Assembly: GCA_023398375.1 (NCBI GenBank)
Contig: JAEWSH010000042.1
Span: forward strand, 1-64,000
DNA length: 64,000 bases
Direction of reading: 5' to 3'
Source of the DNA: Bacillota bacterium
GTDB lineage: Bacteria; Bacillota; Clostridia; Lachnospirales; Lachnospiraceae
In this document: one piece after another, positions 33,511-42,857 of the stretch
Numbering within the stretch: the stretch's first letter is position 1
Layout of the letters: every line of letters starts with the position of its first letter
Position numbers and translations under genes: made by a program
Notes under the pieces: model-generated
What the model was told of the DNA's origin: nothing
The model's input: the letters and a program-made list of their open reading frames with translations, nothing else
The model's database searches: none

Positions 33511-34446
33511 ATGTCAGATCAGAAGTGTCAGGAAGAGTACATACGAAGAATTCATAAAGTACAGGATTACATTGAGCACCATTTAGGGCAATCCCTGTCT
33601 ATAGAGGAGCTTTCCAACGCCGCAGGGTTTTCCAAATATCATTTCAGCCGGATCTTTCAGGGTATGTTACAGGAACCGTTAGCGCATTATGTGAACCGGA
33701 TTCGAATGGAGAATGCACTTTTTCTGCTGGCACACCGGGCAGATAAAAACATGACGGACATTGCTTATGAACTTGGTTTTTCGGATTCAGCTGTATTTTC
33801 CCGGGCATTTAAGAATTACTATGGCATCAGTCCAAGAGAATACCGGAAGGAGTATAGCAAGAATTGCAAAGATTCATTTTTATTGTCTGAGTACAATAAG
33901 AACACAGCAAAGAAAGAGCGGGCAGGCAATCTGTTTCCAGTAACCGGGCAGATTACTATAGAGAACCTGGAGGAGAAGCAGGCTGCCTATGTGAGACACA
34001 TCGGCACCTATGAGACACTAGCGAAAGAATATGCCAATCTGATACAGATACTATTAACTTATGCAGAGAAGCAGAATCTTCTTGTGGATGGTCAGAACTG
34101 GTGGCTTGCCATGTATCATGACAATCCGGAATTCGGAGAGGAGAGGCAGTTTCGTACCAGCCTATGTCTGACGGTGCCAGAGGACATTCGGGTTCAGGAA
34201 GAAGGAATGATTGGAACGATGAAGTTAGAAGGCGGTCTGTATGCGGTCGGTCATTTTCAGATTCAGCAGGAACAGTACGGCGATGCCTGGAATTACATGT
34301 ATCAGGAGTGGATTACAGGAAGTGGTTATGTTCCAAGAGACTATAATCCATTTGAAGTGTATCGTAACGATCCGTATGCCAATGAGAGTCATATCCATGA
34401 GGTGGACATCTATGTTCCTATTGAACCCTTTTGCGTGAAGGCATAA
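33511..34446 (+). CDS. AraC family regulator with GyrI-like effector domain
   Basis: The AraC double HTH is at the N-terminus (LSIEELSNAAGFSKYHFSRI, MTDIAYELGFSDSAVFSRAF). Residues about 150-310 form a GyrI/AraC_E_bind domain (KQAAYVRHIGTYETLAKEY, YAVGHFQIQQEQYGDAWNYM, IHEVDIYVPIEPF). This combination is found in Rob/BltR-like regulators that bind drugs. It precedes a UvrA paralogue and serine hydrolase gene with a 112-base gap. GCAGGAGGGG precedes ATG 33511. Confidence 0.92.
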   Translation: MSDQKCQEEYIRRIHKVQDYIEHHLGQSLSIEELSNAAGFSKYHFSRIFQGMLQEPLAHYVNRIRMENALFLLAHRADKNMTDIAYELGFSDSAVFSRAFKNYYGISPREYRKEYSKNCKDSFLLSEYNKNTAKKERAGNLFPVTGQITIENLEEKQAAYVRHIGTYETLAKEYANLIQILLTYAEKQNLLVDGQNWWLAMYHDNPEFGEERQFRTSLCLTVPEDIRVQEEGMIGTMKLEGGLYAVGHFQIQQEQYGDAWNYMYQEWITGSGYVPRDYNPFEVYRNDPYANESHIHEVDIYVPIEPFCVKA

Positions 34447-34558
34447 GTCAAGCGGATATGACTGTCCATCCATTTGACGCCGCACGCGAACGATAGAAAT
34501 TCGCAAAACGTGTTCTACTCATTTCTTAAATGCTGTAAATCGATTCCGAGGTGAGCAT

Positions 34559-36871
34559 ATGAAAGAAATCAAGATTCAAGGGGCACGAATCCATAATCTG
34601 AACAATATTGATCTAACAATTCCCAAACATCAACTAGTGGTCATCACTGGTATCAGTGGTTCCGGTAAATCCAGTCTTGCATTTGATATCTTGTTTGAAG
34701 AGGGCAAAAACCAGTACCTAAGGTCGATTGGTATTCTGGCCGGACTTGATAACGAGGACCGGTTCGATCGCATGGAAGGCATCGGACCAACGGTGGCGGT
34801 ACACCAGAATACAATCCGGCAGAACAATCCCCGTTCTACAGTTGGCACAAAGACCGGAATTCTAAACCAGCTGGCTCTTGTTTATGCCAGTGACGGAAAA
34901 GCAATGGAAGAGCATAGTGCACATCTCTCCCCAGGCAGTTTTTTATATACAACGGTCGATGGCATGTGTCTTAGCTGCCAGGGCAGAGGTTCTTATTATG
35001 ATATCAATCTGGAGCAGTTGATTCCAGATAAAAAAACATCCCTTTTAGAGGTCTATGAGAGTCTTCCGGTAACAGCAGGCTTCTTACGCCTTCTAAAGAA
35101 GAAATACGGTATGTATTTTGAGACTCCATTCTGGGAACTTCCAGAAGATATACAAGGCGAGGTGGTCTATGGAACGTATGACAATGGCAAACAGAGCTAC
35201 TGTCTGGAACGGATACTAAGAAATGCTTATGAAAAGGGCGAGGATGTGGAGAAAGTCTATGCGAAGACCATCTGTCCTGATTGTCATGGGGAGCGGATCG
35301 GTCAGGAAGCAAGAGAAATTGTTCTTCATGGAAAGCAGATCGGTGAGCTGGGAAAGTTGACATTATCTTCTCTTCTCCGTTTCTTAAGTGAAATACCGGA
35401 GGAGGAATTATCCCAGTTTGGCAGGAACATGACAAAGAATGTGATGGAGAAATTGAGACATTTGATTCAGTTTCGCTTAGGACATCTGACTCTTTACCGG
35501 GAGATGGCTTCCTTAAGCGGTGGAGAGGTACAGCGTATTTTTCTCCATCTCCATCTGGAGTCCAGACTGGATTCCCTGATCTATGTTTTTGATGAACCAA
35601 TGGCAGGATTACATCCAGCGGAGAAGCAAAGCATGATCGAAGCGGTAAAAAAATTAAGAGACCTTGGTAATACAGTGATCGTGGTTGAGCATGATAAAGA
35701 GATGATTCGTCATGCCGACCATATTATCGAGTTTGGTCCTAAAGCAGGTGTAGAAGGAGGAACCGTGGTCTACCAGGGGAATTATCAAGAATACGAGAAA
35801 TCGGACACGCTGCTGAGTCAGTTTCTTTCCGGCAAACGTTTGATGCCGGAACGGACGGTCAGAAAGCATGCATTTGGTAAAAAAGACTGTCTTACCTTGG
35901 AACATGCCCATACCCATTATTTAAAGGACTTAACAGTAATATTTCCGCTTCATGCCATGGTTGGTATTGCTGGATTATCCGGAAGTGGTAAGAGTTCTCT
36001 GATTGAGGAGACACTTTTGAAACGTCTTGCCAGTGCGAGCAAATATGATAAAGCAATTATTGGGAAATATGGCAATGCAACCGGGGTGACCGGTATGGAA
36101 CGGATTAGTGGCTTCGTAAAAATATCTCAGGAGCCCATCGGAAGAAGTGCTAGTTCTACGCCTGCTTCTTATATTGGTATCTGGGATAAAATTCGGGAAC
36201 TTTTTGCAGAACAGCCGGAAGCAAAAATAAGAAACATGAGTGCCGGACATTTTTCGTTTCATTCAAAAGGGGCATGTCCAGACTGTGGCGGCAGTGGTTA
36301 TGAACGGATCTTTCTGACCTCTGATTTTTCTGTAGATAAGCTCTGCCAGACGTGTCATGGCAAGCGCTTTCATGAGGAAAGTCTTTCCGTAAACTATAAC
36401 GGAAAAACGATTGCCGATGTGTTAGAGATGAGCATTGCAGAAGCGATTCTCTTCTTTGCACATCACAATAGCATTGTGAAACCACTGCGTATCCTAGAGC
36501 AGGTGGGCATGGGATACTTAACACTCGGTCAGCCCACTTCCTCTTTAAGCGGCGGCGAGGCACAGAGAGTGAAGCTTGCCAAAGAGCTGGGACGGCAGTT
36601 AAAGGGCAATATGCTCTATGTGCTGGATGAACCAACGACCGGACTTAGCCTGTATGATACGTCATTGCTGCTAAAGCTATTAGATCAGCTGGTTGCCAGT
36701 GGTAATTCGGTGATTGTCATTGAACACAATGCAGAGGTTTTAAAGAGCTGCGATTACATCATTGAACTTGGTCCGGAAGGCGGGGACAAGGGCGGAGAGA
36801 TCATTGCCCAAGGAACACCGAAGCAATTGAGGGACAATCTGAAATCAAAGACAGGGAGGTATCTTGCATGA
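34559..36871 (+). CDS. UvrA-like ABC ATPase (short UvrA paralogue)
   Basis: The 770-residue protein has two ABC halves. Walker A motifs are GISGSGKSSLAFD and GLSGSGKSSLIEE; signature motifs are LSGGEVQR and LSGGEAQRVKLAKELG; Walker B segments end in VFDEPMAGLHP and VLDEPTTGL. Four C-x-x-C zinc motifs are visible (CLSCQGRG, CPDCHGER, CPDCGGSG, CQTCHGKR). UvrA proper has about 940 residues, so this is the shorter class seen in Firmicutes and in drug-resistance loci (compare DrrC). The partner UvrB is not here. The gene runs four bases into the serine hydrolase frame. Confidence 0.9.
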   Translation: MKEIKIQGARIHNLNNIDLTIPKHQLVVITGISGSGKSSLAFDILFEEGKNQYLRSIGILAGLDNEDRFDRMEGIGPTVAVHQNTIRQNNPRSTVGTKTGILNQLALVYASDGKAMEEHSAHLSPGSFLYTTVDGMCLSCQGRGSYYDINLEQLIPDKKTSLLEVYESLPVTAGFLRLLKKKYGMYFETPFWELPEDIQGEVVYGTYDNGKQSYCLERILRNAYEKGEDVEKVYAKTICPDCHGERIGQEAREIVLHGKQIGELGKLTLSSLLRFLSEIPEEELSQFGRNMTKNVMEKLRHLIQFRLGHLTLYREMASLSGGEVQRIFLHLHLESRLDSLIYVFDEPMAGLHPAEKQSMIEAVKKLRDLGNTVIVVEHDKEMIRHADHIIEFGPKAGVEGGTVVYQGNYQEYEKSDTLLSQFLSGKRLMPERTVRKHAFGKKDCLTLEHAHTHYLKDLTVIFPLHAMVGIAGLSGSGKSSLIEETLLKRLASASKYDKAIIGKYGNATGVTGMERISGFVKISQEPIGRSASSTPASYIGIWDKIRELFAEQPEAKIRNMSAGHFSFHSKGACPDCGGSGYERIFLTSDFSVDKLCQTCHGKRFHEESLSVNYNGKTIADVLEMSIAEAILFFAHHNSIVKPLRILEQVGMGYLTLGQPTSSLSGGEAQRVKLAKELGRQLKGNMLYVLDEPTTGLSLYDTSLLLKLLDQLVASGNSVIVIEHNAEVLKSCDYIIELGPEGGDKGGEIIAQGTPKQLRDNLKSKTGRYLA

Positions 36872-37866
36872 ATCTGGAAAATCAGATGAATCAAAGAAAA
36901 AAGATAGGGTTAGAAAAGATCATTAACAGCAGCTATCACAACACTGCAGGCATAATTGTTTTAAAAAATGGCAAAACAGTATATGAAACCTACTTTAATG
37001 AATACACTGCTACAAGCACGCTCCATGTTTTTTCAGTAACAAAAAGCATCATTTCCATATTGATCGGTATTGCCATAGAAAAAGGTTATATCAAAAGTAT
37101 CAACCAGAAAGTATTGGAGTTTTTCCCTGATTATACAGTTAAAAGAGGAGAAAAAACGATACAGAATGTTACACTTAAGGATATGCTGACAATGACAGCC
37201 CCTTATCAATATAAGTCAGAGCCCTACACAGAATATTTTACAAGCGATAACTGGGTAAATAGTGCGCTTGATTTATTAGGAGGCAAGGGAAAGATAGGAG
37301 AATTTAGATACGCTCCTTTGATAGGACCAGATATTTTGTCAGGTATTCTTGTAAGAACCACTGGACGCTCCGTGCTTGAGTTTGCAACAGAATACTTATT
37401 TGGATCATTAGGCATTCATGTTGAGGGCAATGTAGTTTTTCGTGATAAGGAGGAACAACTTGCCTGGTATCAAGAGAAAAATGTCAGAGGCTGGGTCGCT
37501 GATCCGAAGGGCGTCAATACAGCAGGCTGGGGTCTTACGTTGACCACTATGGATATGGCCAAAATAGGTCAATTGTACTTAGATGGTGGGATATGGAAGG
37601 GTGAACAAATGGTACCTTCCTCGTGGATAGATGCAAGTACAAAGGAACAGAGTCGATGGGGAAAGCTTTCGTATGGCTATCTGTGGTGGATCATTGATGA
37701 TAAGGAACATATTTATGCAGCTATGGGAGATGGTGGAAATGTGATTTATGTCAATACAAAAAAGAAAATGGTAGTAGCAATTGCTTCTCTATTTATGCCG
37801 CGTGCGAAAGACAGATTGAAACTGATTAAGGAATATATGGAACCAATGTTTGAAAATTGTATATAA
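36868..37866 (+). CDS. Serine hydrolase (PF00144, beta-lactamase class C-like)
   Basis: The S-x-x-K nucleophile motif is SVTKSIISILIG near residue 63. The tyrosine motif region reads FRYAPLIGPDILS, without the usual Asn, and the third motif is GDGGNVIYV. The 332-residue, soluble protein has no signal peptide, unlike true beta-lactamases. The start overlaps the uvrA-like stop by four bases (ATGA) with GGGAGG upstream, so both are made from one transcript. Possible drug-modifying or peptide esterase activity; specificity is unknown. Confidence 0.87.
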   Translation: MNLENQMNQRKKIGLEKIINSSYHNTAGIIVLKNGKTVYETYFNEYTATSTLHVFSVTKSIISILIGIAIEKGYIKSINQKVLEFFPDYTVKRGEKTIQNVTLKDMLTMTAPYQYKSEPYTEYFTSDNWVNSALDLLGGKGKIGEFRYAPLIGPDILSGILVRTTGRSVLEFATEYLFGSLGIHVEGNVVFRDKEEQLAWYQEKNVRGWVADPKGVNTAGWGLTLTTMDMAKIGQLYLDGGIWKGEQMVPSSWIDASTKEQSRWGKLSYGYLWWIIDDKEHIYAAMGDGGNVIYVNTKKKMVVAIASLFMPRAKDRLKLIKEYMEPMFENCI

Positions 37867-38023
37867 TAAATCTGCTTTCATTTAATAGCAGCTACTGTTT
37901 TTTGCATATTAAAACTTAGAAAAGAGAAATGAGAAGAATTAGAAATACTTCGCACATGATTCTGTTTCCTTACATATAATGCTAGGAAGAATACGGCAGA
38001 CAATGCCGATGAAGGAATAAGTC

Positions 38024-39046
38024 ATGATCAACAGAAATTTGAACCAGACTCAGATCATTGCAGAAAATCTCCATATACCCTGGGCAATGGACATCAGTGA
38101 AGACGGCAGGCTGTTCTTTACGGAACGCAACGGAAATCTGCGTGTTATTGAAAACGGAAGATTAAATCCGGTGCCTGTGTATACATTTGCTCCGCCATTT
38201 GTCAGTACCGGAGAGGGCGGGCTTATGGGGCTTGCTTTAGATCGGGATTTTCTTTCCAATGGATATATTTATCTTATGTATACCTATGGAGAAAATGGAA
38301 GACTCTATAACCGCGTGGTACGTATGCGTATCGAGGCCAATACCGCTTCTGGAGAGGAAATTCTTGTGGACCGGATTCCGGCTGGTCAGTTCCATAACGG
38401 AGGAAGGATAAAAATTGGCCCCGATGGATACTTGTATATAGCTACCGGTGATGCCGGTGACCGTGATCTTGCGCAGAATATGAACAGTATGGCAGGTAAA
38501 ATCCTGCGGATCGGAACAGACGGAAGTATTCCGCCTGATAATCCTTTTCCGGGTTCACCGGTCTACGCCTTGGGACTCAGAAATCCGCAGGGTCTGGCAT
38601 GGAATGACAGGAATGTGTTATATGCCTCAGATCATGGAGAAACGGCCCATGATGAAATTAATATCATACAGCCGGGTGGCAACTATGGTTGGCCTTTGGT
38701 TACAGGCGATGCGGAAATGCAGGGAAATGAATTTATGAAGCCTGTCATACAAAGCGGGAATGATACCTGGGCTCCTTCGGGAATTACCTTTGTAACAGAT
38801 GGTCCACGAATGGGTCAACTGCTTGTAGCGACACTTCGGGGAAATGTACTCCTGGCAATCACTTTTGATGCATCCGGGACAGAAGCAGTTCATGTAGAAT
38901 GGTTATTGCAGGAGAGCTATGGACGTTTAAGGGAAGTCTATCAGGCGAGGGACGGGTCCACATACCTTGCTACCAGCAATATGGATGGCAGGGGAATATT
39001 AACTCCTGGGGACGATAAAATATTCAGCTTGATGCTCCATATGTAA
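38024..39046 (+). CDS. PQQ-dependent sugar (glucose/sorbosone) dehydrogenase-like propeller
   Basis: The 340-residue sequence has the six-bladed propeller motifs of soluble glucose dehydrogenase/GDH-B (RLFFTERNGNLRVI, GGLMGLALD, FHNGGRIKIGPDGYLYIATG, GLRNPQGLAWND). The usual enzymes are secreted, but no signal peptide is visible here, so a cytoplasmic role or a leaderless paralogue is possible. Its last 48 bases overlap the 3' end of the convergent MocR gene. AAGGAA lies before ATG 38024. Confidence 0.85.
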   Translation: MINRNLNQTQIIAENLHIPWAMDISEDGRLFFTERNGNLRVIENGRLNPVPVYTFAPPFVSTGEGGLMGLALDRDFLSNGYIYLMYTYGENGRLYNRVVRMRIEANTASGEEILVDRIPAGQFHNGGRIKIGPDGYLYIATGDAGDRDLAQNMNSMAGKILRIGTDGSIPPDNPFPGSPVYALGLRNPQGLAWNDRNVLYASDHGETAHDEINIIQPGGNYGWPLVTGDAEMQGNEFMKPVIQSGNDTWAPSGITFVTDGPRMGQLLVATLRGNVLLAITFDASGTEAVHVEWLLQESYGRLREVYQARDGSTYLATSNMDGRGILTPGDDKIFSLMLHM

Positions 39047-40441
39047 TACCGGTATTTCCTTCATACTACCTGCTAATAGTGCGACCCCTTTTTTGATTTG
39101 ATCGGATTCAAGATGTCCATATCCTATCAACAGCTTGCTTTGATGCCGGCCTTTTTCGATGCAATGGCTTTCTACCGGCGTAATAGATAGTCCATTTTGT
39201 AAACAGATGTCTATGAATATTTCATCAAACTGCCTTTTAGGAAAATCGATAGCAACATGCAGTCCGGCGGAGTCTCCATAAGCAACCCACTCGCTGCCAA
39301 AAGTTTCTTCCAATGATTCCAGCAGCACCTTTCTGCGCTGACCGTAAATTTTGCGCATCTTTTGAACATGACGGTCAAACTTGCGTGTTTTTAAAAACGC
39401 TGCTAAAGCAGCCTGCTCAAAGGGAGGATTCTGTACATCTGTATGGGTGCGCAGATTACGCCATTGCTTCTGAAGCTGATATGGCAGGATGACATAGCCT
39501 ATCCGCAGCGCCGGGAAAACCGATTTGCTGAAAGTGCCCACATAAATCACACGCTGCGGATCCATTGCGTAAAGTGGAGCAATAGGTTCTCCGCCATATC
39601 TGAATTCGCTGTCATAATCGTCTTCAATAATATATAGATTATTTTTTCTGGCAAACCGGATCAGTACGCTGCGACGTGATGCTGGAAGAATTCCTCCTAA
39701 GGGAAATTGGTGGGATGGTGTAACATATATTATGCCCATACTCCTGCACATTGGCAGGTAATCTGTCTGCATTCCCTCGGCATCGACTGGTATGGGAATA
39801 ATGGGACAGCCCTTGTTGATAAATGTACCAAGCATTCCAGTATGGCAGGGGTCTTCCACTAAGATCTGATTGCCGTCACTACACAGCATATCTGCAATTA
39901 GGTGCAATCCGTGGGTTGCTCCTGCAGTAATAAAGATATCGTCCGGTGAGACTTTTAGTCCCCGGCTCCTGAACAGCCAGCCAGCAATTTCTCCCCGTAA
40001 CTCAGGTAGTCCCTGCGGTCCGGTATAACCAAAATCCTCAAGAGGCAGGTTTTCGGAAGCCTTGTGCATGAGCTGCTGCCAAAGGAACTTTGGAAATTGA
40101 CTTAAGTCAGGGCGGCCTGTTCGAAAGCTTACTGTAATTGGACGTGGAGTGTGGATTTCCTTTTTTGGTGATAGCCCAGCGTCTGAAGGTTCCATACACA
40201 AACCGTCAGCGACCCGCGTAGGAGCTCCCTGCCGACTTATAAGGTAGCCTTCTGAAATGAGCAGGTCATAGGCCGCACAAACAGTATTGCGGGAAACGCT
40301 CAGTTCCTTTGCAAACTCCCGTGTGGATGGTAATACTTCTCCGTACTTTAACTGTCCGGTCAACATCAGTTCTTTTAGTGTCTGGTAAATCTGACGCCAT
40401 AATTGTAATTCACTATTACGATTCATTTCAATTCCTAACAT
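38999..40441 (-). CDS. MocR/PdxR-like PLP-dependent transcriptional regulator
   Basis: The GntR winged helix is at residues 10-80 (GEVLPSTREFAKELSVSRNT). The aminotransferase-like domain shows the N-D-Y motif in IIEDDYDSEFRYGGEPIAPL and the PLP lysine in YVGTFSKSVFPALRIGYVIL. It diverges from the EamA/B3-B4 pair, with a near-perfect palindrome between. GGAGG lies four bases upstream of ATG 40441, or 19 bases before the ATG at 40426. It probably responds to an amino acid or PLP adduct and controls the exporter. Confidence 0.9.
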   Translation of the reverse strand: MLGIEMNRNSELQLWRQIYQTLKELMLTGQLKYGEVLPSTREFAKELSVSRNTVCAAYDLLISEGYLISRQGAPTRVADGLCMEPSDAGLSPKKEIHTPRPITVSFRTGRPDLSQFPKFLWQQLMHKASENLPLEDFGYTGPQGLPELRGEIAGWLFRSRGLKVSPDDIFITAGATHGLHLIADMLCSDGNQILVEDPCHTGMLGTFINKGCPIIPIPVDAEGMQTDYLPMCRSMGIIYVTPSHQFPLGGILPASRRSVLIRFARKNNLYIIEDDYDSEFRYGGEPIAPLYAMDPQRVIYVGTFSKSVFPALRIGYVILPYQLQKQWRNLRTHTDVQNPPFEQAALAAFLKTRKFDRHVQKMRKIYGQRRKVLLESLEETFGSEWVAYGDSAGLHVAIDFPKRQFDEIFIDICLQNGLSITPVESHCIEKGRHQSKLLIGYGHLESDQIKKGVALLAGSMKEIPVLHMEHQAEYFIVPRS

Positions 40442-40477
40442 AATACCTCCAACTGGAACTGTGAAAACAGTGCTATA

Positions 40478-40498
40478 CTGGCTCTTTCATAGAACCAG
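40478..40498. promoter_or_regulatory. Palindromic MocR operator candidate
   Basis: CTGGCTCT (40478-40485) and AGAACCAG (40491-40498) are inverted around TTCAT, seven of eight bases matching. It lies between the divergent MocR and EamA genes. A further CTGG is at 40453-40456. Confidence 0.5.
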
Positions 40499-40561
40499 TG
40501 ATTTGAGTAAAATTATACCATCATATAAAAAGAATGCAATAAAATTTAGGGAGCAGTCAGA

Positions 40562-41533
40562 ATGAATCGATGGAACGGAAAATTTTACTTGATATGTGCT
40601 TTTTCTCTGGCGGGAACCAGCGTTATTTCAGCCAGATTTGTTACCGGGGAGCTCGGGACTTTTACGATTACGGCAGTAAGCCTGTTTTTAGCGCTCGTGT
40701 TTTTGGTTCCGATATGCAGCAAAGAACTTGTCCAGTACATTAAGCTAATGTCGTTTCGCAGTTCTTTATTACTCATACTTCAGGCAATATGTGGTATTTT
40801 TCTGTTCCGTATGTTTTTGCTAAACGGACTTAACTATACGAGTGCTGGAGAAGCGGGCATACTTACAGGTGCGACACCTGCTATAACGGCGCTTCTGGCT
40901 ATTTTTATATTAAGAGAGCCGGTCAGTCATGGAAAACTTGCCGGAATACTGTGTACTGTGGGAGGTATTCTAATTATTCAGGGAGTGTTAACAACGGGAA
41001 ATCGTTTATCATTGGAACATTTCGGCGGAAATATGCTTGTAATCTGTGCCGCGGCCAGTGAGTCTGCTTTTAACACGCTGTCACGTATTTCTGCTGTTAA
41101 GGCCGCAGCGGAATCGGAAAAAATATCAAGTCCTATTTCACAGACAGTAATTGTATCGGTAATTGCTCTAATATTATGCCTGTTCCCAATGGCATTTGAG
41201 CATCCCCTGAAGAGGCTCTCAGAAATCGGCTTTATAGAATGGATGGCACTTTTTTGGTACGGCGTATTTGTAACAGCACTTGCATTTATTTGCTGGTATT
41301 CTGGAATTAAGCGATGCGGTGCATTCACAGCAGCAGCCTTTTCCGGTATGATGCCGTTTACCTCTATGGTGCTATCGATCGTAGTATTAGGCGAAAGCGT
41401 CGATTACCGACAGTGGGTGGGTGGTCTGCTTGTAATCATTGGCATGGTTCTTATCGGAAATGAAGGCATGGATGCCACTTCGGTAAAATCTAAGAATACA
41501 AAAATTATTGGAAAGGAACAGGTAAAGGGATAA
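40562..41533 (+). CDS. EamA (DMT superfamily) transporter
   Basis: The 323-residue protein has ten hydrophobic segments and two EamA repeats (e.g. AGEAGILTGATPAITALLAI, FTAAAFSGMMPFTSMVLSIV). Such transporters export amino acids, metabolites or drugs. It is divergent from a MocR regulator and its stop overlaps the next start (TAATG), so it is coupled with the B3/B4 gene. AGGGAGCAG precedes ATG 40562. Confidence 0.9.
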   Translation: MNRWNGKFYLICAFSLAGTSVISARFVTGELGTFTITAVSLFLALVFLVPICSKELVQYIKLMSFRSSLLLILQAICGIFLFRMFLLNGLNYTSAGEAGILTGATPAITALLAIFILREPVSHGKLAGILCTVGGILIIQGVLTTGNRLSLEHFGGNMLVICAAASESAFNTLSRISAVKAAAESEKISSPISQTVIVSVIALILCLFPMAFEHPLKRLSEIGFIEWMALFWYGVFVTALAFICWYSGIKRCGAFTAAAFSGMMPFTSMVLSIVVLGESVDYRQWVGGLLVIIGMVLIGNEGMDATSVKSKNTKIIGKEQVKG

Positions 41534-42198
41534 TGGATATTTTTATGAATGAAACGGGGGAGAATGAAAAGTGTTCTATTGGAATTCTAGTTATGGAGAA
41601 CGTACAAAATGAATCTTCCGAAGATGAGCTCCTTCCTGTCAGACAGGAACTTGAAGGCATGATAAGGTCAAAGTATGCTAACGTATCACGAGGGGAATTG
41701 AAAGCGGTCCATCCCATGGACGCTTATATAGCATATTACAAGGAATACGGATATACTTACCATGTACTGCCCCAGCTGGAGTCGGTCATAAAAGGTAAAA
41801 CAATACCTGGTGGATTAGCTTTAGTTGAAGCAATGTTTATGGCTGAAATTAAAAATAAGCTTTTGACAGCCGGTCATGATTTAGACAAAATAAAAGCTCC
41901 GTTGAGCTTGAGGATAGCGACTGGCAACGAAAACTTTACAGCAATGAATGGGAGAGATGTAACGACCGTAGCAGGAGATTTCATGATTGCAGATCAGGAA
42001 AATGTTATTTCAAGCATCCTGCGGGGGCCAGATCTTAGGACCGCCATAACAGAGAATACAACACGTGTCATTTATATGGTATATGCTCCTTTTGGGGTAG
42101 AAGAGCAACTGGTGCGAGAACATTTAAATGACATTGAAACTTTTGTCCGCATCGTAAAAGAAAAATCAGTTACTTGTTTGAAGCAGGTTTTTCATTGA
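41533..42198 (+). CDS. Free-standing B3/B4 domain protein (PheRS beta-chain editing-like)
   Basis: The 221-residue product corresponds to the COG3382-type B3/B4 domain, otherwise part of phenylalanyl-tRNA synthetase beta subunit, where it hydrolyses mischarged Tyr-tRNA. Recognisable parts are HPMDAYIAYYKEYGYTYHVL, LESVIKGKTIPGGLALVEAM and ILRGPDLRTAI-type beta segments. Stand-alone members may trans-edit misacylated tRNA or bind free ligands. The gene overlaps eamA by a base. Start uncertain between ATG 41533 and 41545. No targets of tRNA are seen nearby. Confidence 0.8.
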   Translation: MDIFMNETGENEKCSIGILVMENVQNESSEDELLPVRQELEGMIRSKYANVSRGELKAVHPMDAYIAYYKEYGYTYHVLPQLESVIKGKTIPGGLALVEAMFMAEIKNKLLTAGHDLDKIKAPLSLRIATGNENFTAMNGRDVTTVAGDFMIADQENVISSILRGPDLRTAITENTTRVIYMVYAPFGVEEQLVREHLNDIETFVRIVKEKSVTCLKQVFH

Positions 42199-42231
42199 AC
42201 ATATATTATGAAATGTTCTATTGAAAAAGTA

Positions 42232-42843
42232 TCATGCTTTTAGTCCATGCTTGATAAAATTTACATAGTTCTTAAGATTTGATAAGATTCTATCTTTTTC
42301 ATAGGAACCGTCTTCCTCAAATATCTGGTCGAATTCAAGAAATAAATGACCCAGAACCTTTATGATAAAAGTTTCATCAAATTCTGATTTAAGTTCATGT
42401 CTATCAATAGCCTCCTTTACCATGGGGGCTATTATATCTGCGTTGCTAAAACCTAAATAGTTCAGGGCTGTCTGGTAGATCGGGTTATTTTTTTCTTTTG
42501 AGAACCTACGGGCAAGTGCGTGATATTTTGGGTATTGGTCAGCAAAACCAATTCCGAGCTCAGCCTGATACATAAATTTCTCAAAGATATCCATCTTGTT
42601 AAAATCGATAGCATGTTTTTGGGTCTGTTCATTGATATACTTCCATTTTGTATCTACGCAATTTTTTAGTAGGAATAAATAGAAAGCTTCTTTATTTTCA
42701 AAATGATAATAAAAGACCCCTTTACTGATTCCGGCTGACTTTATAATGGTATTTAAGGAAGCTTTTTCGAAATCATTTGTAGTGAATTCATCAAAAGCAG
42801 CGTCCAATACTAAGTCTTTCCTAAGGAAAACTTTTTCTTTCAT
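42232..42843 (-). CDS. TetR family transcriptional regulator
   Basis: The HTH is at residues 10-55 (ASLNTIIKSAGISKGVFYYH), followed by an all-helical ligand domain. I chose ATG 42843 as GGAG is seven bases upstream; the frame continues to 42879 through the tail of the next gene. It follows the membrane-protein gene on the same strand with a 14-base gap, so the two are an operon. Two inverted repeats upstream of that operon fit TetR operators. Confidence 0.85.
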   Translation of the reverse strand: MKEKVFLRKDLVLDAAFDEFTTNDFEKASLNTIIKSAGISKGVFYYHFENKEAFYLFLLKNCVDTKWKYINEQTQKHAIDFNKMDIFEKFMYQAELGIGFADQYPKYHALARRFSKEKNNPIYQTALNYLGFSNADIIAPMVKEAIDRHELKSEFDETFIIKVLGHLFLEFDQIFEEDGSYEKDRILSNLKNYVNFIKHGLKA

Positions 42844-42857
42844 ACAGATTCTCCGTT

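Noticed and set aside
35004..35600. 198-codon open frame on the minus strand inside the UvrA-like gene
   Set aside because: It is the shadow of the coding frame; no ribosome site, and low-complexity His/Ser-rich translation.
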